Assembly (NCBI GenBank): GCA_904387055.1
Contig: CAJFKV010000011.1
Location: 1 to 47,107, forward strand
Reading direction: 5' to 3'
DNA length: 47,107 nucleotides
From: Candidatus Heteroruminococcus faecigallinarum
GTDB lineage: Bacteria; Bacillota; Clostridia; Oscillospirales; Ruminococcaceae
Numbering within the stretch: position 1 is the stretch's first letter; the number at the start of each line of letters is the position of its first letter. Shown one piece after another: positions 41,212 through 47,107 of the stretch. The position numbers and the translations under genes were made by a program. A model generated the notes under the pieces. It was given only the letters and a program-made list of their open reading frames with translations. It was not told the origin of the DNA and made no database searches.

Positions 41212-41808
41212 CTATTTTCCCTCTGCTTCCAGGGGAGAGGGAGGTGCGGCAGGAGCGGCGGGAGCGGTTTCCTCCTGAGGAGGAGGCAGGGGATTGCCCT
41301 GGTCGTCCACCGCAGCGGGAGAGTACCCGGGCCGCTGGGCGCCCATGTCGGGCCGTCCCCGGAATTTGAGAGCCTGAGGACGGATCATCCGCTCAATGTG
41401 GTGCATTTCCTGAATCAGGTCCTTGTCGTCGTTAAAGAAGTAGTAGTTGACCCAGTACCGGCCGCGCCGGCCGTCCTTGGAACGGCAGCGGATGAACAGC
41501 TGGTAGTTGGGGGTAAATTCCCGGATATTGAAATCCTCCAGCTGGTCCAACCGATAGACCGCCTTGCCCCAGGGGCAGGAAAAGGTAACCGATTCATCAT
41601 CCACCCAAACCTCGTTGGGGTTGCTTTTGAACAGGAAGGTGTTGGCACTGCCATAGGCGGCGGCAGCAATCACCAGGATCCAGAAGTTGAGCCCGGGGGA
41701 CAGGATGAAGTTCACCAGGCCCACCAGCAGGCAGACCACCATCACATAGCCCACCAGCTTGATCTGGGTAAAATAGCGTTTGGGTTGATAGACATAGCGT
41801 TTTTTCAT
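41212..41808 (-). CDS. PH-like small membrane protein
   Basis: 198 residues. Two membrane helices at about 16-34 and 40-58 are followed by a beta-rich cytosolic domain (WVDDESVTFSCPWGKAVYRL onward) resembling bacterial PH/YcxB-like domains, and an acidic, proline- and alanine-rich tail. The function of such proteins is unknown. The ATG at 41808 has GGAGG seven bases upstream; a longer frame upstream has no ribosome site. It is separated by a terminator from the PTS genes on the same strand. Confidence 0.75.
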   Translation of the reverse strand: MKKRYVYQPKRYFTQIKLVGYVMVVCLLVGLVNFILSPGLNFWILVIAAAAYGSANTFLFKSNPNEVWVDDESVTFSCPWGKAVYRLDQLEDFNIREFTPNYQLFIRCRSKDGRRGRYWVNYYFFNDDKDLIQEMHHIERMIRPQALKFRGRPDMGAQRPGYSPAAVDDQGNPLPPPQEETAPAAPAAPPSPLEAEGK

Positions 41809-41929
41809 GGAAGATCCTCCAGTTGTAGGTTGGGCTGGGGCACAAAGACCGTTCCAGCAGTTGGATGCCAAAAACAAGAAGAAGGATGGGCGGCAGGGCA
41901 GGCAGAAAAAGCAAACTGCCGCAGGCTGG

Positions 41930-41963
41930 TAAAAAATACTGCCCGGCAGGGCCGGGCAGTAAG
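41930..41963 (-). terminator. Terminator of the PTS operon
   Basis: ACTGCCCGG and CCGGGCAGT arms (41938-41961) followed on the minus strand by ATTTTTTACC. Confidence 0.88.
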
Positions 41964-42002
41964 GAGAATCATGGGGTGCAGGATGCTGCGTAGGGGAGGA
42001 GA

Positions 42003-43370
42003 TTACGCTTCCTCTGCAGCAGCGGCTTCCTTGGCCTGCTTGATGATATGCTGTCTGTTGTAGATAGCAAGGCCAATGGCGATTACCGCGATGATAGCGA
42101 TACCAATCCACTGGAAGTTGGACAGTTTCCACATAGCCCAGGTCAGGGGGTTGGAACCGTCGCAGATGCTGGAGAACGCAGTGGTGTAGGAACCATAGGT
42201 GGCGGGATCGGCAGCCTTGGCAGTGGCGACAAAGCTGTCGACCATGTCGGTGCCGCAGTAGAACATGATGATCATGGTGAAGAAACCAACCACCAGAGCG
42301 CGGAAGAAGTCACCCTTCACCATGGGGATGATCAGCACGAATACATAGGGGATAACCGCCAGGTCAGCGAAGGGCAGAACCCGGTTGCCAGGCAGGAAAA
42401 CGGCCAGAGCGATGGACAGGGGAACCAGGATCAGGGCGCAGGTAAGGGCCACAGGGTGACCGATACCAACAGCGGAATCCAGGCCGATGTACAGCTTGCC
42501 GCGATTCTTAAAGTGCTTCTCAATGAAGACCTGAGCCGCATCCGAAACAGGGAGCAGGCCTTCCATCAGCATGGCAGCCATTTTGGGGATCAGCACCAGG
42601 ACAGCGCCCATGTTGATGCCCAGCAGCAGGGAATCCCAGCCGTAGCCGGCGATCAGGCCGACCACGATACCGATCACGGTACCGATGATCATGGGCTCGC
42701 CGAACAGGCCCAACTTCGCCTGCACCTTGTCCATATCCATCTTGATCTTGTTGATACCGGGAATGAAGTCCAGGATCTTGTTGAAGACGATGGCGATGGG
42801 CACAAAAGCGCCGGTGAAGCCATGAGGCAGGGAGATGCCGGGCAGACCGTTGTAGGTCTCCAGGGAAGGAGCAGTCAGGTCCGCAATGACCATGATGATG
42901 ACCATGTTCAGAACGGCGGCCACCAGGCCCATGGCGAAGCTACCGGTGAGAGCCTGGATCATGGCGCCGGTGAAGGCGAAATGCCAGTAGTCCCAGATAT
43001 CCACGTCCAGAGTCTGGGTGGTGTTGGTCACCAGCATCACCACGTTGACAATGATGCCCACGGGGATGATGAAGGTACCAACCGAGGAAGCAAAGGCGAT
43101 AGCGGCGGCGGCAGGCCAGCCGATATCAATGGCGTCCAGCGTCAGCCCATACCGCTCGATCATCGCCTGGACAGCCGGCCCCAGGTGGGTGCCGATCAGG
43201 CCGATGACCAGATTCAGACCGACAAAGCCGACGCCAACGGTCAGGCCGGCGCGGAGAGCACGGCCGAAGGGAGCGCCCAGGATCAGGCCAAGGATGGTGA
43301 TGATGATGGGCATCATGACAGAGGCGCCTAGGTCATTGATAAACTGGAAAAAGTTCAGAATAACCTCCAC
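42003..43370 (-). CDS. PTS galactitol-family permease, EIIC component
   Basis: 455 residues with about 11 to 12 membrane helices, matching the GatC/EIIC-Gat family: GAPFGRALRAGLTVGVGFVGL near 33 and GLFGEPMIIGTVIGIVVGL near 225. It carries a sugar alcohol or related sugar and delivers it phosphorylated, with EIIB as phosphate donor. The start is GTG at 43370 with GGAGGG six bases upstream, 112 bases after the EIIB stop. No EIIA, dehydrogenase or aldolase gene is beside it, so substrate and phosphate relay remain open. Codon use looks more even (highly expressed-like) than in the neighbours. Confidence 0.92.
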   Translation of the reverse strand: MEVILNFFQFINDLGASVMMPIIITILGLILGAPFGRALRAGLTVGVGFVGLNLVIGLIGTHLGPAVQAMIERYGLTLDAIDIGWPAAAAIAFASSVGTFIIPVGIIVNVVMLVTNTTQTLDVDIWDYWHFAFTGAMIQALTGSFAMGLVAAVLNMVIIMVIADLTAPSLETYNGLPGISLPHGFTGAFVPIAIVFNKILDFIPGINKIKMDMDKVQAKLGLFGEPMIIGTVIGIVVGLIAGYGWDSLLLGINMGAVLVLIPKMAAMLMEGLLPVSDAAQVFIEKHFKNRGKLYIGLDSAVGIGHPVALTCALILVPLSIALAVFLPGNRVLPFADLAVIPYVFVLIIPMVKGDFFRALVVGFFTMIIMFYCGTDMVDSFVATAKAADPATYGSYTTAFSSICDGSNPLTWAMWKLSNFQWIGIAIIAVIAIGLAIYNRQHIIKQAKEAAAAEEA

Positions 43371-43482
43371 AAAAAACCCTCCAATATCTCAGTTTCTGTG
43401 TGTTGTATGCATCAGGGAAACCACGCCCGCCCGCACCCCATCAAGGGCAGGCGTGAAGCATTTCCCCGTCGCTACCAAAGAA

Positions 43483-43767
43483 TTAAATGCCCAGGATCTC
43501 GATGCACTTGTCAACCGTCTTGTCGATTCCAATACCAGTGAGGAACGGCAGGCCCATGACATAGGGGCATTTTACCGTGTTGGGAACGGTGGTAGTAGCG
43601 ACCAGCAGGTCATAATCCTCCGACTTGGTTACACACTCGGCAACCTTGCACTGGGTGATGGTGAACATGCCGGCCTTGCCGCGCTTCTCCAGCTCGGTTT
43701 TCAGTTTGTTGGCAGCTGCAGTAGAGGTGCAGACGCCGCTTCCGCAGGCAAGCAGAATCTTCTTCAT
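43483..43767 (-). CDS. PTS galactitol-family EIIB component
   Basis: 94 residues. KKILLACGSGVCTSTAAANKL is the EIIB phosphate-loop with phosphocysteine C8. The body has the short alpha/beta fold of GatB. It passes phosphate from EIIA to the sugar bound by EIIC. The ATG at 43767 has GGGAGGG eight bases upstream. It is the first PTS gene of the operon after a leader of about 180 bases. Confidence 0.92.
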   Translation of the reverse strand: MKKILLACGSGVCTSTAAANKLKTELEKRGKAGMFTITQCKVAECVTKSEDYDLLVATTTVPNTVKCPYVMGLPFLTGIGIDKTVDKCIEILGI

Positions 43768-43861
43768 TGGTAAAACCCTCCCATTTGAATAAAGTTTATT
43801 GAAAACATCGACGGTTAGCCGATATTTTACCCACTTTGTATCACAGAAAAACACCCTCCCG

Positions 43862-43902
43862 GCCGTATGTGGTCATACGGCAATGGCTCCGGCCGGAGCC
43901 AT
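43862..43902 (-). promoter_or_regulatory. PTS leader: nine-codon ORF overlapping two palindromes
   Basis: In the 5' leader an ATG at 43902 with GGGGAGGAG four bases upstream opens nine codons (MAPAGAIAV) and a TGA at 43873. The DNA is folded into a perfect 20-bp palindrome (ATGGCTCC arms, 43883-43902) and a stem CCGTATG/CATACGG (43862-43879). It could be a leader peptide or a riboregulator of the PTS genes; neither is shown. Confidence 0.45.
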
Positions 43903-43955
43903 CGTTCTCCTCCCCGACAGGGAACCAGAAATCAACACCGCTTGTTTTTAGGCAA

Positions 43956-43984
43956 ATTATACTGCATTGACCGAGAAATTGCAA
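43956..43984 (-). promoter_or_regulatory. Promoter of the PTS operon with upstream palindrome
   Basis: TTGCAA (43979-43984), 17 bp, perfect TATAAT (43956-43961). A perfect 14-bp palindrome TTTTCGGCCGAAAA (43989-44002) abuts the -35 box and could bind an activator. Confidence 0.75.
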
Positions 43985-44273
43985 GATCTTTTCGGCCGAA
44001 AATGCCAAAAACAATCAGCTTCCAAACAAGAAAATTTCGATTTCCGTTCAAAACGAAATTGTTAAAAAACTATAAACGAGAACTAACCTTATTTAACCAT
44101 AAAGGATATCCGATGTCAAGATTGCAAAATCCAACAGATCCTTGTGAAAATATTATGGAGTTTGCACCTAGTATTTGGTAAAATAGGCGAAATTTATAGA
44201 AAAAGTGCATTCAAATTGTCAAGGTCGCAAAAAGCCCTTTTCTGCGGCCAACGGAAAAGCCGGGAAAAAACGG
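43985..44273. other. AT-rich noncoding stretch between the PTS promoter and tRNA-Leu
   Basis: No gene is supported. It holds the palindrome at 43989-44002 and an inverted pair AATTTCG...CGAAATT (44033-44060, 14-bp spacer). Both are possible regulator sites for the PTS operon; otherwise nothing is recognised. Confidence 0.5.
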
Positions 44274-44302
44274 TTGACGAGGAGAAAGGGATGTTGTATG
44301 AT
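44274..44302 (+). promoter_or_regulatory. Promoter of tRNA-Leu
   Basis: TTGACG (44274-44279), exactly 17 bp, TATGAT (44297-44302), ending 23 bp before the tRNA. Confidence 0.85.
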
Positions 44303-44325
44303 GAAGATGTTTCGGTGAAAAGTAC

Positions 44326-44412
44326 GCTGGTATGGCGGAATTGGCAGACGCAAGGGACTTAAAATCCCTCGATGGCAACATCATATCGGTTCGATCCCGA
44401 TTACCAGCACCA
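44326..44412 (+). tRNA. tRNA-Leu (anticodon UAA)
   Basis: 87 bases with CCA encoded. The acceptor arms GCTGGTA and TACCAGC pair fully. The anticodon arm has a GGGA/TCCC stem with loop CTTAAAA, giving UAA. A long variable arm (CGATGGCAACATC-like) marks a class II tRNA, and the T arm is ATCGG-TTCGATC-CCGAT. The next 20 bases lead to a terminator. Confidence 0.96.
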
Positions 44413-44430
44413 TCTATTATGGTCAGTTTA

Positions 44431-44467
44431 GATCGGATGCGTGTAAAAGCGCATCCGATCGGCCTTT
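44431..44467 (+). terminator. Terminator after tRNA-Leu
   Basis: GATCGGATGCG and CGCATCCGATC form a perfect 11-bp stem with an eight-base loop, followed by GGCCTTTT. Confidence 0.82.
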
Positions 44468-44528
44468 TCCGGGGTTTTTCCGGCCCTGATTTCAGCTGAA
44501 AAACAAAAGATCGGCAAGCCGCTTTTTG

Positions 44529-44570
44529 GGGAACTGATGGGACTCGAACCCATACGCTCCCCCGAAAGCA
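44529..44570 (-). pseudogene. 3'-half remnant of a class II tRNA (possible attachment site)
   Basis: On the minus strand: a variable-arm hairpin (GCTTTC/GGGAGC, 44556-44569), a perfect T arm (ATGGG-TTCGAGT-CCCAT, 44537-44553) and then CAGTTCC, the 3' acceptor strand (44530-44536). The D arm, anticodon arm and 5' acceptor strand are missing; instead an unrelated hairpin adjoins. It does not match the intact tRNA-Leu beside it. Partial tRNA 3' ends are typical att scars of integrative elements. Confidence 0.55.
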
Positions 44571-44571
44571 C

Positions 44572-44618
44572 AAAGCGCCCTTTTTGATTGGTCATTCTTT
44601 CAAAAAGGGCGCTTTTTT
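44572..44618 (+). terminator. 16-bp perfect-stem terminator at the element edge
   Basis: AAAGCGCCCTTTTTGA (44572-44587) and its exact complement (44600-44615), 12-base loop, ending in T6. It would insulate the element genes from transcription out of tRNA-Leu. Confidence 0.75.
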
Positions 44619-44775
44619 GTTTATCTATAAAATTTGGTGACCGCTTGGCAGGGTCCTGCCGGGAAAAAGGGCGCCTTCATATAAATCACGCCGGTACCCT
44701 CAAAAGGGGCGCCGGCATCAAACCACCCTAGGGCGTCGCAAAAGCGGCGCCCTTTTTCATTTGGAGGGAAACGCT

Positions 44776-44949
44776 ATGGCAAAGAGAACCGGCACGATCC
44801 ACAGCTGGAAGGAGATCCCCATCCCCTACCGCTGCGAGGGCTGCCCCTACCCCAAGGTGGGCTTCGTCTGCTACGGAAAGGATGGGAGCTGCCTGCGCTC
44901 CGATGTGCAGGAAATGGAAGTGCGGCAGGCGCCAAAAAGTGCGGGATAA
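44776..44949 (+). CDS. Small cysteine-rich protein of the mobile element
   Basis: 57 residues. Four cysteines (CEGCP near 20, CYGKDGSC near 32) could bind zinc. MAKRTGTIHSW starts at ATG 44776 with GGAGG nine bases upstream. It precedes the ArdA-like gene by 110 bases. No named family is recognised; small zinc-finger-like proteins are common at this place in integrative elements. Confidence 0.6.
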   Translation: MAKRTGTIHSWKEIPIPYRCEGCPYPKVGFVCYGKDGSCLRSDVQEMEVRQAPKSAG

Positions 44950-45059
44950 GTTTGTTGGGTTTGGGTATCGCTTTCTGGTATGGAAGACGGTATGTTGTTG
45001 GGTTGGAAAGGAGGAATCCACAATAAGCATAGTTGATCAATCAGAGAGGAGGAAGCGGA

Positions 45060-46034
45060 ATGAAAAGACCTTTGAAAGCAACCATCTGTAACAAAGCGCA
45101 CCCTGCATATGGGGCCGTGTCCCTGCCGTTCCCCATCCAATTGGAGGAATACGACGAAAACCTCAAAATGCTGGACGCCCTGGGCATCGGAGATCCCATG
45201 GAACGGGACTGCTTTGTGGCGGAAATCTCCACCGCATATCCTATCCTGAAATGCCTGGAAGGAAGCTGTGTCAATGTAGATGAGTTAGATTATCTCATCA
45301 AATACCTGGACAGCTTCACACCCGATGAGGTAACAGCTTTCCAGGGAGTTGCGTGGGAACGGAAGATCGCAGATCTTCCGGGGCTGATCAACCTGGCGTT
45401 CTCCTGTTCTCAGGTTGTCGCCGTAGAGGATTTCAGAAATTTGGAACAGGTTGGGATCTGGCTCCTGCTTGCAAGGAATACGAGCGTCGATCCACCAGAG
45501 TTGGATCGGGATACGGCTGTCAAAACTGCCATTGACGCGCTGTCCAGCGGTGAGGGGATCGTTACCCCCTACGGGGTTATCTTCGAGAATGGGATGGAAC
45601 TTCAGACGGTTTACGACGGAAGGATCTTCCCGGAGTATTCCTACGAAGCGCCCTTGATCACCGCAGAGATCCCTGTCCCAATGAATAATTCCACCTATTC
45701 CCTGTTCCTTCCTATGGCGGAGGGACAGCTGAAGCGGTACCTGGACCGTTTGGGGGAATCGCTGACATCCGTCCGGGCCGAGCAGGTATTCGGCCCCCTT
45801 TTTGAGAAGCTGGATCTGCCCTCAACCCCAGACCGGGAAACGGTTGAAAATCTCAACCGGTTGTGCCTGGCAGTTAAGGATTTCGATGAAGCGGAGTTTT
45901 CCACACTGCGGTCAATGGCAGCACCTTTTGAATCGATCACCAGTGCCCAGCTGACTGCCTTGGCCAAAGGGGTGCAACAGTTAAGAAACACCCCGGATGA
46001 AACAATGATCCAGACAGGAGGTATGACCCTATGA
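45060..46034 (+). CDS. ArdA-like antirestriction protein
   Basis: 324 residues. It matches the long ArdA-annotated proteins of clostridial conjugative elements: LKATICNKAHPAYGAVSLPFP at the start, CVNVDELDYLIKYLDSFTPDE near 80, and GIVTPYGVIFENGMELQ near 170. It is acidic, as expected for a DNA mimic that blocks type I restriction enzymes during transfer. The longer C-terminal half beyond classical ArdA (about 165 residues) has no known role. ATG at 45060 has GGAGG seven bases upstream. The stop overlaps the next ATG by four bases. Confidence 0.7.
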   Translation: MKRPLKATICNKAHPAYGAVSLPFPIQLEEYDENLKMLDALGIGDPMERDCFVAEISTAYPILKCLEGSCVNVDELDYLIKYLDSFTPDEVTAFQGVAWERKIADLPGLINLAFSCSQVVAVEDFRNLEQVGIWLLLARNTSVDPPELDRDTAVKTAIDALSSGEGIVTPYGVIFENGMELQTVYDGRIFPEYSYEAPLITAEIPVPMNNSTYSLFLPMAEGQLKRYLDRLGESLTSVRAEQVFGPLFEKLDLPSTPDRETVENLNRLCLAVKDFDEAEFSTLRSMAAPFESITSAQLTALAKGVQQLRNTPDETMIQTGGMTL

Positions 46035-46090
46035 GAGAACTGACAAAAAACCAGGTTGCTATGAGAGAACTGACAAAAAACCAGGTTGCA
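46031..46090 (+). repeat. Tandem 30-bp duplication covering the start codon
   Basis: 46031-46060 and 46061-46090 are identical except for the last base (T versus A). The unit starts with ATG and encodes MRELTKNQVA, so the gene has two in-frame starts. Only the first has AGGAGG upstream. Confidence 0.95.
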
Positions 46091-46801
46091 GCCCTCCGGG
46101 AACAATACCCGGTTGGCTCCCGCATCCGTCTGATCCGGATGAACGACCCATATCACCCGGTCCCGCCTGGTACCAAGGGAACCCTTGTCGCCATCGACGA
46201 TCTGGGGACCTTCCATGTCAACTGGGATAACGGCAGGGGGCTGGGCCTTGTGCCCGGCGAAGACCAGTTTGAGGTAACCCCTTTGGAAACCCTCAAACTG
46301 TATATGCCCCTCTCCGCCAGGATTCACGAACGCAGCGAATGGGGTGAACTGGACGACTGGGGCACAGAAATGGATTCGAGGGATCTTCTCCCCTATGAAA
46401 GCCAGATCAACCGGGCAATGCGGGACAATGACCTCCCCGCCGAGAAGACCCGGGGCCTGATGCATTGGTATGAGGATAAGGACGGAGTGAACCGCAAGGT
46501 CCACTCCGCCTTTTTTACGGTCGAAAACAGAGGTGGCAGGCTCTGGGGTGTGGCGGAGTGCAAGGTCGCCGGAACGCTGGAAGCGGAGGAACGGGAAACC
46601 CTCCGGGATTACCTGGCGGGCCAGGCGTCGGATGGCTGGGGCGAAGGTTTTGAACAGCGCCCCCTCATCACGGCAGACGGAGGGGAACTCTATGTGAGCC
46701 TGTGGAACAGCGACCGGTGGTCGATCCTCACTGAGGAGGAACGGTTCGGCGCCGGTTTGTCCCGTGAGGAGGAACAGACAGGAGGAATTGCCATTGGGTG
46801 A
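46031..46801 (+). CDS. DUF4314-domain protein of the mobile element
   Basis: 256 residues. After two copies of a ten-residue start, LREQYPVGSRIRLIRMND and GTKGTLVAIDDLGTFHVNWDNG form the DUF4314 SH3-like domain (about 20-80). The rest (about 95-250) is a second domain of the DUF6329-like kind, rich in acidic and aromatic residues, with no known activity. AGGAGG lies before the first ATG. It is coupled to the ArdA-like gene by ATGA and ends at a strong terminator. Confidence 0.75.
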   Translation: MRELTKNQVAMRELTKNQVAALREQYPVGSRIRLIRMNDPYHPVPPGTKGTLVAIDDLGTFHVNWDNGRGLGLVPGEDQFEVTPLETLKLYMPLSARIHERSEWGELDDWGTEMDSRDLLPYESQINRAMRDNDLPAEKTRGLMHWYEDKDGVNRKVHSAFFTVENRGGRLWGVAECKVAGTLEAEERETLRDYLAGQASDGWGEGFEQRPLITADGGELYVSLWNSDRWSILTEEERFGAGLSREEEQTGGIAIG

Positions 46802-46836
46802 AAAATGCTGAAACAGAATACCTGATTGTCGATCAT

Positions 46837-46871
46837 GGGCCGTCCCTCACTTCAGGGGCGGCCCGTTTTTT
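46837..46871 (+). terminator. Terminator after the DUF4314 gene
   Basis: GGGCCG-TCCCT pairs with AGGGG-CGGCCC and is followed by GTTTTTTGTTT. Confidence 0.85.
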
Positions 46872-46888
46872 GTTTGCGCGGAAAGGCG

Positions 46889-47107
46889 GTGAAAGCCTAT
46901 TTGAAGCCCTTTATCCCCTGGGTAGGAGGCAAGCGGGCGATGCTGCCGGTGCTGTATCAGCTGTTCCCCAACGACTTCCACCGGCTGGTGGAGGTATTCG
47001 GCGGCGGCGCGGCGGTGATCTTTGGCCGGGAGCCGGGCCGCTGCGAGGAGATCTACAACGACTACAACGGCAACCTGGTCACCCTGTTCTGGTGCGTCAA
47101 AAACAGG
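46889..47107 (+). CDS. Dam-type DNA adenine methylase, N-terminal part
   Basis: 73 codons to the window end; C-terminus missing. KPFIPWVGGKRAMLP (6-20) is the D12-class methylase start with its SAM-binding GGK, followed by VEVFGGGAAVIF (FxGxG motif I) and IYNDYNGNLVTLFWCVK. Phage and conjugative-element Dam enzymes methylate adenine, often GATC. The catalytic DPPY motif lies beyond the window. The GTG start at 46889 is chosen because the conserved N-terminus begins five codons later; the ribosome site (GGAAAGG) is close. Confidence 0.88.
   Translation, partial: MKAYLKPFIPWVGGKRAMLPVLYQLFPNDFHRLVEVFGGGAAVIFGREPGRCEEIYNDYNGNLVTLFWCVKNR

Larger units (their letters stand above)
44529..47107. 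mobile_element. Left edge of an integrative (conjugative or phage-like) element
   Basis: Right of the tRNA remnant come a boundary hairpin, a small Cys-rich protein, an ArdA-like antirestriction protein, a DUF4314 protein and a Dam-type DNA methylase, all on the plus strand. This set is typical of integrative conjugative elements of Clostridia. No integrase, relaxase or right end is within the window, so extent and type are not established. Confidence 0.6.

Noticed and set aside
44326..44570. tRNA-Leu as the att donor of the mobile element
   Set aside because: The T arm and acceptor of the remnant (CAGTTCC, ATGGG) differ from tRNA-Leu (TACCAGC, ATCGG), so another tRNA must be the source.
44211..44573. 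120-codon minus-strand frame
   Set aside because: It translates the antisense of tRNA-Leu and the tRNA-like remnant; the peptide is of the kind produced by translated tRNA.
1..47107. CRISPR array or rRNA operon
   Set aside because: No regularly spaced direct repeats and no rRNA sequence were seen on either strand.

Overview
The window reads as chromosomal DNA of a GC-rich, endospore-forming, anaerobic member of the Clostridia, probably Oscillospirales (Flavonifractor/Lawsonibacter-like). This placement is inferred from spoIIR, a T-box upstream of alaS, a bacterial V-type ATPase, acetate kinase, UPF0210/UPF0237 and strong AGGAGG ribosome sites. No rRNA or other direct taxonomic marker is present. 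Most genes are GC-rich. The AT-rich stretches at 1-1300 and 4860-6670 stand out and may be acquired.

Layout. 1-1081: AT-rich secreted M23 peptidase, cut by the window start. 1326-3878: tmcAL and ackA, divergent from one shared promoter; both handle acetate. 3942-6602: DUF378 protein, a GC-rich palindromic repeat block, then a divergent XRE regulator and a zinc-ribbon membrane protein in AT-rich DNA. 6728-15388: nine-gene V-type ATPase operon (order of transcription: stalk G/H-like, C, I, K, F, E, A, B, D). 15662-19200: nadE, UPF0237 (ACT) and UPF0210, with nadE and UPF0237 overlapping by ATGA. 19443-21995: CPA2-type antiporter, TetR regulator and P-loop protein behind two matching operators. 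22201-26840: PHP phosphatase, small zinc-ribbon membrane protein, HIT hydrolase, and alaS with its T-box. 26826-33890: spoIIR, DUF362 ferredoxin, aminotransferase with Lrp regulator, lipoprotein, DUF134 with a NifX-like protein, and a Na/Pi cotransporter. 34110-41136: a long plus-strand run of comEC, holA, RNase M5-like, small membrane protein, NUDIX, MBOAT and DHHW-like genes. 41212-43767: PH-like membrane protein and a galactitol-family PTS IIB/IIC pair without IIA. 44326-44412: tRNA-Leu(UAA). From about 44529 to the end: the edge of an integrative element (tRNA 3'-half remnant, ArdA-like protein, DUF4314 protein, Dam-type methylase).

The strongest unexpected signal is that several well-formed genes encode recognisable enzyme folds whose catalytic residues have been replaced. 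In the MBOAT/DHHW pair (38707-41136) both MBOAT histidines are gone (N266, F306), and the partner's DHHW motif and catalytic serine are also gone (DTNP at 173-176, R297). NadE keeps its synthetase site but lacks the Glu and Lys of the glutaminase triad (Q45, A114). ComEC lacks the metal-binding histidines of its C-terminal lactamase-like domain. The MBOAT/DHHW pair is the best candidate for an undescribed system: two partner enzymes that have lost catalysis together while staying intact and adjacent.

Regulation is unusually legible. There are tandem operators before the antiporter/TetR operon and before DUF134/NifX, a back-to-back promoter between tmcAL and ackA, a T-box, a nine-codon leader ORF folded into palindromes before the PTS genes, and a recurring TTGCAA -35 element.
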